DNA from: Caulobacter sp.
GTDB taxonomy: Bacteria; Pseudomonadota; Alphaproteobacteria; Caulobacterales; Caulobacteraceae
Length of the DNA stretch: 58,952 nt
Reading direction: 5' to 3'
Assembly: GCA_019636175.1 (NCBI GenBank)
Contig: JAHBYC010000013.1
Coordinates: 1-58,952, forward strand
In this document: piece after piece, positions 34,659-42,170 of the stretch
How positions within the stretch are numbered: the stretch's first letter is position 1
Layout of the letters: each line of letters begins with the position of its first letter
Position numbers and translations under genes: made by a program
Notes under the pieces: model-generated
Told to the model about the DNA's origin: nothing
Seen by the model: the letters and a program-made list of their open reading frames with translations, nothing else
The model's database searches: none

Positions 34659-35178
34659 CCTTGAAGATCCGATGGCTGACCTTGTCGCCCGGCTTGATGC
34701 CCAGTTCCCCGGCCCGGCCGCCGGCGATCTCCAGCACCCCGAAGGCCTCGCCGTGCGAGGGGATCGGGGTCTCGTTCAGCGGGGTGGCCATGGCGGCGAT
34801 GGAGACGATGGTCCCGTCGGCGGCGATATAGATGATGTCCAGCGGGATGAGGGTGTTCTTCATCCAGAAGGCGCGGGGCGCGGAATCGCCGAAGTCGAAC
34901 AGCATCCCCCGGTCAGGCGCCAGACTCTTGCGGAACATCAGGCCGTGCTGACGCTCGGCCTCGTCATCGGCGATCTCGACCTGAAACTTCACCGGCCCGC
35001 TTGCCGTGGCGATCGTCAGCGGCTCCAGCGGCGAGATCAGGGTCTCGGCTGGCGGCGAGGCGGCCTGACAGGCGGTCAGCATCGGCCCCGTGAGGCCAAG
35101 CGCGGCGGCGAGGAGCAGAATTCTGCCAAGCCGGACCGCGCGGCGGCTCCCGGCGGCGATACCCGTCAGCGAATACAC
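34651..35178 (-). CDS. DUF192 lipoprotein
   Basis: A 175-aa protein. The N-terminus (LGRILLLAAALGLTGPMLTAC) carries a lipobox-like LTAC. The DUF192 domain follows: VKFQVEIADDEAERQHGLMFR, MLFDFGDSAPRAFWMKNTLIPLD (shown by its FWMKNT core), IIYIAADGTIVSI, and the C-terminal VLEIAGGRAGELGIKPGD. The family is widespread and of uncertain function. GTG start at 35178 with GGAG upstream. It is 26 bases downstream of the cold-shock gene and may be co-transcribed. Confidence 0.88.
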   Translation of the reverse strand: MYSLTGIAAGSRRAVRLGRILLLAAALGLTGPMLTACQAASPPAETLISPLEPLTIATASGPVKFQVEIADDEAERQHGLMFRKSLAPDRGMLFDFGDSAPRAFWMKNTLIPLDIIYIAADGTIVSIAAMATPLNETPIPSHGEAFGVLEIAGGRAGELGIKPGDKVSHRIFKGG

Positions 35179-35204
35179 GAAAGCAATCTCCGAACCCGAA
35201 GCGT

Positions 35205-35795
35205 TCAGGACGCCTCGATCTGGGCCACGACCAGACCCTTGGGCCCTTCGGCAAAGCGCACCAGGACGCCTTCTCCGGGCTGCAGGTCATCAAGACCGCT
35301 GCGGCGCAAGGTCTCGATGTGGACGAAGATATCCCCCGGCGCATCGTCGCGCACCACGAAACCGTAGCCCTTGGTGCGGTTGAACCATTTTACGGTGGCC
35401 GGCTCCATCGGTCCGTCGGCGACAACCAGGGTCGCGCGCTGGCGGGATTCCCTGGAGGCGCCGCCACGAGACTCGCGGCGGCCCTCGTCATGACGCTGCG
35501 GACGCGGCGCCGGAGGCGGCGCGGCGTCCTCGTCCAGTTCGACGATATCGGTGACCTGCCAGCCCTTGGGCCGCTTTACGGCGTCACAGACGATGAGCGA
35601 GCCTTCGAGGACCGAGTCCTTGCCGAGGGTCCGCAGCGACGTCACATGCAGCAGAACGTCCCGAAGTTCGGTAACGTCAGGGTCATCCGGAACGATGAAC
35701 CCGTATCCCTTGCCCAGGTCGAACCACTTAATCCGACCGCTGAGTCGCACGGCTTCTTCGTGCACATCCTCGGTATGCATTTCCAAACTCGACAT
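35205..35795 (-). CDS. tandem cold-shock-domain protein
   Basis: A 196-aa RNA-binding protein with two cold-shock domains. Domain 1 (about 15-90): [20 protein letters not shown] and [14 protein letters not shown] linker rich in Pro, Arg and Glu follows. Domain 2 (about 130-196): [19 protein letters not shown] and [13 protein letters not shown]. Both RNP1-like KGYGF and RNP2-like (L/F)VH motifs are intact. Double-CSD proteins of this type are typical of Caulobacter and related bacteria (CspC/CspD class there, stationary phase or stress). I chose ATG 35795, after GGGGGAG, over GTG 35798. An operator-like palindrome covers the promoter at 35840-35873. Confidence 0.93.
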   Translation of the reverse strand: MSSLEMHTEDVHEEAVRLSGRIKWFDLGKGYGFIVPDDPDVTELRDVLLHVTSLRTLGKDSVLEGSLIVCDAVKRPKGWQVTDIVELDEDAAPPPAPRPQRHDEGRRESRGGASRESRQRATLVVADGPMEPATVKWFNRTKGYGFVVRDDAPGDIFVHIETLRRSGLDDLQPGEGVLVRFAEGPKGLVVAQIEAS

Positions 35796-35839
35796 CACGC
35801 TCCCCCGCTTGGTCGGATTCCCGACGCAAGCGCCTCATT

Positions 35840-35873
35840 GAGAACAATGTTCTCCTGAGAGGGGAGCCGTCAA
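35840..35873 (-). promoter_or_regulatory. promoter with operator-like palindrome for the cold-shock gene
   Basis: On the minus strand, TTGACG (35873-35868) is a full match to the alphaproteobacterial housekeeping -35. Seventeen bases later the -10 position (ACATTG, 35850-35845) falls inside GAGAACAATGTTCTC (35840-35854), a perfect 6-base inverted repeat with a 3-base centre. A dimeric repressor bound there would block the -10. No named regulator is assigned; a Caulobacter LexA site would be a GTTC direct repeat, which this is not. Confidence 0.5.
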
Positions 35874-35971
35874 TCGATGAATATGCGACGATTGGGCCGC
35901 AAACCGTCTATCGCGACACTTTGCCGCACCCATTATGGGGATATGGCTTGATTTTTCCGGAAAAGGCCTCG

Positions 35972-36046
35972 TGGCACGCCCTAGGGGAGTCGAACCCCTC
36001 TTACCAGATTGAAAATCTGGGGTCCTAACCGATAGACGAAGGGCGC
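35972..36046 (-). tRNA. tRNA-Glu (anticodon TTC)
   Basis: A 75-base cloverleaf on the minus strand with encoded CCA. Acceptor GCGCCCT pairs with AGGGCGT, including a G-U first pair; discriminator G. D region GTCTATCGGTTAGGAC. The anticodon stem CCAGA/TCTGG encloses TTTTCAA, giving anticodon TTC. T arm AGGGG-TTCGACT-CCCCT is perfect. A good promoter lies just upstream at 36063-36091. Confidence 0.96.
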
Positions 36047-36062
36047 GCGGCGAGGAGCCGGG

Positions 36063-36091
36063 GATATATCCAACCTCTTCCGGCGGCGCAA
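36063..36091 (-). promoter_or_regulatory. tRNA-Glu promoter
   Basis: TTGCGC (36091-36086), exactly 17 bases, then TATATC (36068-36063) on the minus strand. The predicted start of transcription is about 10 bases upstream of the mature tRNA 5' end (36046). The AT-rich -10 stands out in an otherwise GC-rich gap between recJ and the tRNA. Confidence 0.55.
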
Positions 36092-36110
36092 GGCCGGTCG
36101 AAGGAGAAAT

Positions 36111-37916
36111 TCACGAACTGGCCATTCGGGGGTCGGCGACGTCCTCGATCTCAAGCTCGACACCCTCCCGGCCCTGCCAGTCATCGGGTTTCAGCCGGCC
36201 GGCCAGATGCAGTCCGCCCCCGCCGCCCAGCAGGCGCTGGCCCATTTCCGTTTCTCCGGCGCGCCAGGCCACCGCCTTCAGACGCGCCCCGGCCGAATCG
36301 ACCAGGGTCACGCGCACATGACCGCCACGCATGGCGATGGGCCGCTCGACCCGCGCATCGGCGATGGCGAAAACCGGTTCGGGATTGCCGGGGCCGTAGG
36401 GCGCCAGGCGCTGGAAGGTCTCGTACAGGCCGCGGGTGGCGCCGCCGGGGGCCAGCAACGAATCGATCTCGACGGCGTCCTGAGCCGCCGCATCGATCAT
36501 CTCGCCGGCCAGCTGCTCGGCCAGGAAGGACCTCAAGTCGGGCACCGCGGCGGGACGGACGGTCAGACCCGCCGCCATGGCGTGCCCGCCCCCGGCCAGC
36601 AGAATGCCCGCATCAAACGCCGACTGCACGGCCCGCCCGAGGTTCACGCCGGGCTGGGAGCGGCCGGAGCCCTTGCCGATGTCCGCCGGACGGTCGACGC
36701 CGATAACGATCACCGGCTTGCGATACCGCTCCCTCAGCCGCCCGGCGGCGATGCCGACGACGCCAGGATGCCAGTCGTCGCCGGCGACGACGATCACCGG
36801 CGCGTCCGGGTCGAAATTGCTCTGCTGCTCGATCATCGCCGTGGCCTCGTCGATGACCGTCTTCTCGACCTCCTTGCGCGAGGCGTTGAGGGCGTCCAGC
36901 TCGAGCGCCAGGGATGTCGCCTCCTCGGGGTCCTCGGTGCTCAGCAGGCGCGCGCCCAGGTCCGAGCGGCCGATGCGTCCGCCCGCGTTGATTCGCGGTC
37001 CGAGGATGAAGCCGGCATGGAAGCTGGTCGCCGGTCCCTGCGACTTGGCGACATCCAGCAGGGCCTTGAGGCCGAGATTGCGCCAGCCGGACATCACCTT
37101 CAGCCCCTGGGACGCCAGCGCCCGGTTGAAGCCGGTCAGGGAGGTCACGTCGCAGAAGGCGCCCATGGCCGCCAGGTCCAGCCACTGCATGACGTCCGGC
37201 GCCGGGCGGTGATCGAACATCCCCCGCTTGCGGGCCTCGCGGTTGAGGGCGGCCAGCAGCACGAAGGCGACCCCGGCGGCGGCCAGATGGCCCTGGCCGG
37301 AGGTGTCGTCGGGCCGGTTGGGATTGACCAGGGCGGCGGCGGGCGGCGGGTCGCCGCGCATCAGGTGGTGGTCGATGACCACGACGTCGAGCCCGATCCG
37401 GGCCGCCTCGATCAGGGCGTCATGGGCGGCCGCGCCGCAGTCGACGGTGATGACCAGTTCGGCCCCCTGCTCCTTCAGCTTGCGGAAGGCGGCGGGGCTG
37501 GGGCCATAGCCCTCCAGGATACGGTCGGGCACATAGATCGGCAGGTCGCGGCCCATGGCGCGGAACCAGCGGACGATCTGGGCGGCGCTGCTGGCCCCGT
37601 CGACGTCGTAGTCGGCGAACACCACGCATGGCCGGCCGCTTTCCACCGCATCGACCAGGATGCGGGCGGCCAGATCCATGTCCTGAAAGCTGGACGGGTC
37701 GGGAAACAGTGACTTGAGGGTGGGATTGAGGAAATCCCCGCCCGCCTCGGCTCCGACGCCGCGCGAGGCCAGGGCCCGGGCCAGAGGCTCGGACAGGCCA
37801 TGGCCCAGCTGATGCGCCCTCACCGCCGCCTCGTCGGCGGGGCGGCGGCGCCAGGCGCGTCCGGTCAGGGAGCGGCGAACGCCCAGGAAATCCGGGGTCG
37901 CCGCGCCATCCGCCAT
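36111..37916 (-). CDS. recJ: single-stranded-DNA-specific exonuclease RecJ
   Basis: A 601-aa 5'-3' exonuclease of the DHH phosphoesterase family, used in recombination and mismatch repair. N-terminal DHH domain: VVFADYDVDGASSAAQIVRW, LVITVDCGAAAHDALIEA and VVVIDHHLMRGDPPPAAAL. Then GPRINAGGRIGRSDLGARLL; DHHA1 part VIVVAGDDWHPGVVGIAAGRL and GGGHAMAAGLTV; and a C-terminal OB domain. Length suits the family. It starts one base after the glpX stop, so glpX and recJ are translationally coupled. Confidence 0.95.
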   Translation of the reverse strand: MADGAATPDFLGVRRSLTGRAWRRRPADEAAVRAHQLGHGLSEPLARALASRGVGAEAGGDFLNPTLKSLFPDPSSFQDMDLAARILVDAVESGRPCVVFADYDVDGASSAAQIVRWFRAMGRDLPIYVPDRILEGYGPSPAAFRKLKEQGAELVITVDCGAAAHDALIEAARIGLDVVVIDHHLMRGDPPPAAALVNPNRPDDTSGQGHLAAAGVAFVLLAALNREARKRGMFDHRPAPDVMQWLDLAAMGAFCDVTSLTGFNRALASQGLKVMSGWRNLGLKALLDVAKSQGPATSFHAGFILGPRINAGGRIGRSDLGARLLSTEDPEEATSLALELDALNASRKEVEKTVIDEATAMIEQQSNFDPDAPVIVVAGDDWHPGVVGIAAGRLRERYRKPVIVIGVDRPADIGKGSGRSQPGVNLGRAVQSAFDAGILLAGGGHAMAAGLTVRPAAVPDLRSFLAEQLAGEMIDAAAQDAVEIDSLLAPGGATRGLYETFQRLAPYGPGNPEPVFAIADARVERPIAMRGGHVRVTLVDSAGARLKAVAWRAGETEMGQRLLGGGGGLHLAGRLKPDDWQGREGVELEIEDVADPRMASS

Positions 37917-37917
37917 G

Positions 37918-38868
37918 TCAGAGGAGCCGCTTCATCCGCACTTCGCGGACCGTGCGGGTCGAGGAGTTCATGACGATCGAATGGGTGTGGACGAAGCCCT
38001 CGGAGAACTTCACCCCGTCCAGCAGGGCGCCGGAGGTGACGCCGGTGGCGGCGAAGATGGCGTCGGCCTTGACGATGTCGTTGAGGTCGTACTTGCGATC
38101 CAGATCGGTAATGCCCCACCGCTTGGCCCGCTCGCGCTCATCGGCGTTGCGGAACACCAGGCGGCCCTGGAACTGGCCGCCGACGCATTTCAGCGCCGCG
38201 CAGGCCAGGACGCCCTCGGGGGCGCCGCCCTGGCCGATGTAGAGATCGATGCCGGTTTCCGGGTCGGCGGTGTTCATCACCCCGGCGACGTCGCCGTCGG
38301 TGATCAGATAGACCCGGGCGCCCACCGAACGCAGGCTGGCGATGATTTCGGCGTGACGCGGCCGGTCCAGGACACAGACCGTGATCTGCTCGGTCGGCAC
38401 GCCGCGCGCCTTGGCCAGGGCCGCCGCGTTTTCGGCCGGGGTCTTGTCCAGGTCGAGGATGCCTTCGGGATAGCCGGGGCCACAGGCGATCTTGTCCATA
38501 TAGGTGTCGGGCGCGTTCAGCAGCGTCCCGGCCGGCGCCCAGGCCATGACAGCCAGGGCGTTGGCCATGGCCTTGGCGGTCAGGGTGGTGCCTTCCAGCG
38601 GGTCGAGGGCGATGTCGACGCGGGGACCGCCCTTGCCGACCTTTTCGCCGATATAGAGCATCGGCGCCTCGTCCCGCTCGCCCTCGCCGATGACGATCAC
38701 GCCATCGATTTCGAGCTCGTTCAGCGCATTGCGCATGGCGTCGACGGCGGCCTGGTCTGCGGCCTTCTCGTCGCCCCGGCCGACCTCGGACCAGGACGCG
38801 ATGGCGGCGGCCTCGGTGACGCGCACGGCGTCCAGCACCAGGCCGCGATCCAGCGTTTCGGAACTCAT
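37918..38868 (-). CDS. glpX: class II fructose-1,6-bisphosphatase
   Basis: A 316-aa Li-sensitive, Mn-dependent phosphatase family member that converts fructose-1,6-bisphosphate to fructose-6-phosphate in gluconeogenesis. Seen: LVLDAVRVTEAAAIASWSEVGRGDEKAADQAA (metal and N-terminal helix region, shown by its GRGDEKAAD core), VIGEGERDEAPMLYIGE, DIALDPLEGTTLTAKA (the DPLEGT signature), YLITDGDVAGVMNTA and GQGGAPEGVLACAALKCVGG. The ATG at 38868 has GGGAGA upstream; the long in-frame extension to 39627 is antisense to hom and was discarded. Lies between hom and recJ. Confidence 0.95.
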   Translation of the reverse strand: MSSETLDRGLVLDAVRVTEAAAIASWSEVGRGDEKAADQAAVDAMRNALNELEIDGVIVIGEGERDEAPMLYIGEKVGKGGPRVDIALDPLEGTTLTAKAMANALAVMAWAPAGTLLNAPDTYMDKIACGPGYPEGILDLDKTPAENAAALAKARGVPTEQITVCVLDRPRHAEIIASLRSVGARVYLITDGDVAGVMNTADPETGIDLYIGQGGAPEGVLACAALKCVGGQFQGRLVFRNADERERAKRWGITDLDRKYDLNDIVKADAIFAATGVTSGALLDGVKFSEGFVHTHSIVMNSSTRTVREVRMKRLL

Positions 38869-38940
38869 ATAGGCGTCTCCCGGCCCTCGCGTTGGAGGGC
38901 GTTGTCTACAAGTGTTGCGGGGGAATAGCGACTGTTGAGG

Positions 38941-38954
38941 CCCCTGACGAGGGG
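38941..38954. other. small hairpin between hom and glpX
   Basis: CCCCT-GACG-AGGGG forms a 5-bp stem in the 116-base gap between the hom stop (38985) and glpX start (38868). No T tract follows, and TTGACC overlaps its edge on the minus strand, so it could belong to a glpX promoter or a weak terminator. Nothing else recognisable is in the gap. Confidence 0.25.
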
Positions 38955-38984
38955 TCAATGGGCGGTTTTGCCCCCTCGGAACCG

Positions 38985-40274
38985 TCAGATCCGGGCGATC
39001 CGCAGCAACCTTGGCCGCTCGATCACCGCCTCCAGCCGCTCGATGCGGTTGATGGCGTCGGTCAGCACCGACTCGGCCACCGCGTGGGTGGTCAGCACGA
39101 TCGGCACGCCGCCGGCGTCCTCGACGGGCTTCTGCAGGAAGCTGTCGATGGAGACCCCGCACTCGGCCAGGGTTTCGGACACCGCCGCGATCACCCCGGG
39201 CTGGTCCTTCACCAGCAGCCGCAGATAGGCCTTGCCCACCCGGCGCGTGGGGGCGACGGCGATGAAGGGTTTCAGCTGGCCGGCCGGCGCCTGGAACACC
39301 GGGCGCCTTGCTCCGGTCATCACATCGGCGATGTCGGCGGCGCAGGCGGCCGCGGTCGGCCCGGCCCCGGCGCCCGGCCCCTGTATGAAGATGCGACCGA
39401 TCCGGCTGCCCTCGATGAACAGGGCGTTGGTCGCGCCTTTGGTGTCGGCCAGCGGATGGCCGGAGGCGACCAGCGAGGGATGCACCCGCACCGCCACGCC
39501 GTCGGCGGTGCGTTCGGTCGAGGCGATCAGACGGATGCGATAGCCAAGGTCCCTGGCCAGGGCGATGTCCAGCTGTTCGACCTGGCCGATGCCCTCGATC
39601 TCGGCGGCGGCGAAGTTGGGGGCGCAACCGAAGGCCAGGGCGGCCAGGATGCTGATCTTGTGGGCGGCGTCGAAGCCGCCGATGTCGGTGGTCGGATCGG
39701 CTTCGGCGAAGCCCATCCGCTGGGCGTCCGACAGCACGTCGGCGAAGCCGCGGCCCTTGGCCTCCATCTCGCTGAGAATGAAGTTGCAGGTGCCGTTGAG
39801 AATGCCGGCCATGGCCGAGACATCGTCGCCGACCATCGCCTCGCGCAGCATCTTCACCGCCGGCGTGCCGCCCATCACCGCCGCCTCGAACAGCAGCGGC
39901 GCCCCGGCCGCCTCCGCCAGGGCCGCCAGTTCGGCGCCGTGTTCGGCGATCAGGGCCTTGTTGGCGGTGACCACCGGCTTGCCGGCCTTCAGGGCCGCCT
40001 CCACCGCCGCCTTCGCCGGACCGTCAGAGCCGCCGACCAGCTCGACGAAGATGTCGATCTCGGGGCTGGAGGCCAGGGCCACGGGATCGTCGAACCAGGC
40101 GAGGCCGGAGATGTCCACCGCGCGGGCCCGGCTGCGGTTGCGGGCCGAGACGGCGGTGACCACCGCCCGGTCGCCGGCCGGCGCGAAGTCCGGCTGGGCC
40201 AGCAGGAACTCGAGGAGGCCGCCGCCGACGGTGCCGAGACCGGCCACGCCGATGCGCCAGGTTTTCCGGGTCAT
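38985..40274 (-). CDS. hom: homoserine dehydrogenase
   Basis: A 429-aa enzyme that reduces aspartate semialdehyde to homoserine, the branch point to threonine and methionine. N-terminal NAD(P) loop GVAGLGTVGGGLLEFLL; SARNRSRARAVD; ELVGGSDGPAKAAVEAALKAGKPVVTANK (seen as ELVGG and VTANKALIAEHG); catalytic region GILNGTCNFILSEM and DPTTDIGGFDAAHKISILA; C-terminal ACT domain from about 350 (AYLRLLVKDQPGVIAAVSE). The ACT domain suggests feedback control by threonine. Nine bases downstream of the aminotransferase gene. Confidence 0.95.
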   Translation of the reverse strand: MTRKTWRIGVAGLGTVGGGLLEFLLAQPDFAPAGDRAVVTAVSARNRSRARAVDISGLAWFDDPVALASSPEIDIFVELVGGSDGPAKAAVEAALKAGKPVVTANKALIAEHGAELAALAEAAGAPLLFEAAVMGGTPAVKMLREAMVGDDVSAMAGILNGTCNFILSEMEAKGRGFADVLSDAQRMGFAEADPTTDIGGFDAAHKISILAALAFGCAPNFAAAEIEGIGQVEQLDIALARDLGYRIRLIASTERTADGVAVRVHPSLVASGHPLADTKGATNALFIEGSRIGRIFIQGPGAGAGPTAAACAADIADVMTGARRPVFQAPAGQLKPFIAVAPTRRVGKAYLRLLVKDQPGVIAAVSETLAECGVSIDSFLQKPVEDAGGVPIVLTTHAVAESVLTDAINRIERLEAVIERPRLLRIARI

Positions 40275-40283
40275 GCTGTCTTC

Positions 40284-41504
40284 CTACTGGGCCGCCAGGG
40301 CGTTGTGCGACCGGGCCAGGATCTCGTCCGCATTGCCGAGGAACTTCTTCACATTGCGGGCCGCCTGGCGGATGCGCTGCTCGTTCTCGACCAGGCCGAT
40401 GCGCACATAGCCCTCGCCGTATTCGCCAAAGCCCGAGCCCGGGGCCACGGCGACGCCCGCCTCCTCGACCAGCAGCTTGGCGAACTCCATCGAGCCGACA
40501 TCACGGAATTTCTCCGGGATGGGGGCCCAGGCGAACATCGAGGCCGGCGGCGAGGGAATGTCCCAGCCGGCCAGCTTCATCGATTTGACCAGGGTGTCGC
40601 GACGGGCCTTGTAGATGCCGCGGATCTCGGCGACGCAGTCCTGCGGGCCGTTCAGCGCCGCCGCCGCGGCCACCTGGATGGGCGTAAAGGCGCCGTAGTC
40701 GAGATAGGACTTCACCCGCGCCAGGGCCGCGCACATCCGCGCGTTGCCGACCACCATCCCGACCCGCCAGCCGGCCATGGCGTAGGTCTTCGACAGGCTG
40801 TTGACCTCGACCGCGCAGTCCATCGCCCCCTCGACCTGCAGCACCGAGGGCGGCGGGTTGTCGTCGAAGTAGATCTCCGAATAGGCGACGTCGGAAATCA
40901 CCAGCATGTCGTGGCGTTTCGCCAGCTGGATGGCGTCCTTGTAGAAGTCCAGATCGACCCACTGCGCCGTCGGGTTGGACGGGTAGCTGAGGATCATGAT
41001 GCTGGGCGGCGGGGCCGAATGCTTCACCGCCCGGCCGATGCCCGACAGATACTCTTCCGGCGACAGGGCGGGCACATGGCGGATCACCCCGCCGGCCATG
41101 ATGAAGCCGAAGGCGTGGATCGGATAGGCCGGGTTGGGACAGATGATGACGTCGCCCGGCGCGGTCAGGGCGTTGGCGAGGTTAGCGAAGCCTTCCTTGG
41201 AGCCGAGGGTGGCGATCACCTCGGTGTCGGGGTTCAGCTTCACCCCGTAGCGGCGGCCGTAGTAGCCGGCCATGGCCCGGCGCAGGCCGATTATGCCCTT
41301 GGAGGCGCTGTAGCGGCCGGCCTTGGGATCGCGGGCGGTCTCGACCAGCTTGTCGACGATGTGTCGCGGGGTCGGCATGTCGGGATTGCCCATGCCGAAA
41401 TCGATGATGTCGACGCCCTCGCCGCGCAGCCGCGCCTTGATGCGGTTGACCTCTTCAAAGACATAGGGCGGCAGGCGTCGGATGCGGTGAAAGTCGGTGT
41501 TCAT
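40284..41504 (-). CDS. class I aminotransferase, AlaC-like
   Basis: A 406-aa PLP fold-type I enzyme. Seen: IIDFGMGNPDMPTPRHIVDKL, ATLGSKEGFANLANALTAPGD, ILSYPSNPTAQWVDLDFYKD, SDVAYSEIYFDDNPPPS, PLP lysine in NSLSKTYAMAGWRVGMVVG and C-terminal YVRIGLVENEQRIRQA. It groups by motif with E. coli AlaC and the LL-diaminopimelate-aminotransferase-like class, so alanine synthesis from pyruvate is the best guess; another amino donor or acceptor is possible. It is adjacent to hom, with nine bases between, and forms the head of a hom-glpX-recJ run. Confidence 0.85.
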   Translation of the reverse strand: MNTDFHRIRRLPPYVFEEVNRIKARLRGEGVDIIDFGMGNPDMPTPRHIVDKLVETARDPKAGRYSASKGIIGLRRAMAGYYGRRYGVKLNPDTEVIATLGSKEGFANLANALTAPGDVIICPNPAYPIHAFGFIMAGGVIRHVPALSPEEYLSGIGRAVKHSAPPPSIMILSYPSNPTAQWVDLDFYKDAIQLAKRHDMLVISDVAYSEIYFDDNPPPSVLQVEGAMDCAVEVNSLSKTYAMAGWRVGMVVGNARMCAALARVKSYLDYGAFTPIQVAAAAALNGPQDCVAEIRGIYKARRDTLVKSMKLAGWDIPSPPASMFAWAPIPEKFRDVGSMEFAKLLVEEAGVAVAPGSGFGEYGEGYVRIGLVENEQRIRQAARNVKKFLGNADEILARSHNALAAQ

Positions 41505-41618
41505 GTGGGGCTCGTGCGCCGCTTTCGGCGCGTGGGGAGCGGATGTCGCGCATGGATAGCCCCCGGACAGGGCGCCGCCAAGCAGGTTTCTGGAAGATTA
41601 TGCCCCCGCCGCCGGGAC

Positions 41619-42053
41619 TTACCGGGGCCGCGGGGGCGGCTTAGCTCGGGCGCGCATGGCCTTGGCGAAGGCTTCCGACTCGGCGATCTCGGCGTCGGTC
41701 GGCGGATGGATGTCGCCGGCGGCGGCATCGGCCCGCGCCTGGCGGGCGAAACCCTCGCTGTCGCGCAGGGTCCAGGTCTCCGGCGCGGTCATGCGCTGGG
41801 TGTAGAGGGCCTCGGCCTGCTGGTCCTCGACCCGGGCCTTGATCGCTGCCGGATCCGGCGCGTCGGCAGGGCTCGGCGGGATGGAGGCGAAGGTCGGAAA
41901 GCCGCCGGGCCGGGCCAGGACGGCCTCGATCTGCTCGGCGGCCGGCGAGGTCTTGTTGATCGGCGCCTGCACGAACGGCGAGCGGGCGCCGGGCGCCGCG
42001 CAGGCGGCGAGCGAGGCCGCGCCCAGGGCCAGCATCGCGGCCCGGGAAACCAT
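41619..42053 (-). CDS. hypothetical lipoprotein
   Basis: A 144-aa protein when started at ATG 42053 (MVSRAAMLALGAASLAAC), which gives a compact lipoprotein signal with lipobox LAAC. Upstream in-frame ATGs at 42095 and 42110 would add a long charged segment, and no site has a strong Shine-Dalgarno, so the start is uncertain. The mature part is Pro/Ala-rich and charged (AEQIEAVLARPGGFPTFASIP; AEIAESEAFAKAMRARAKPP). No known domain recognised. Divergent from phaC. Confidence 0.6.
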   Translation of the reverse strand: MVSRAAMLALGAASLAACAAPGARSPFVQAPINKTSPAAEQIEAVLARPGGFPTFASIPPSPADAPDPAAIKARVEDQQAEALYTQRMTAPETWTLRDSEGFARQARADAAAGDIHPPTDAEIAESEAFAKAMRARAKPPPRPR

Positions 42054-42170
42054 CACCTTTCGGCGCAACAACAAATCGCGGGCTTGGCCGTTCATCACAA
42101 GTCCGGTCATATGCGATGATTGCGGCGAACGAAAGGGCGAGCCCGCGCCCTTCCTCAGGAGGACACCCCC

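Noticed and set aside
38869-39627. N-terminal extension of the class II fructose bisphosphatase
   Set aside because: Antisense to hom; ATG 38868 has a good ribosome site and the family N-terminus.
38892-42119. 1075-aa plus-strand open frame opposite hom and the aminotransferase
   Set aside because: Shadow of two well-supported minus-strand enzymes; Gly/His/Arg-rich with no domain.
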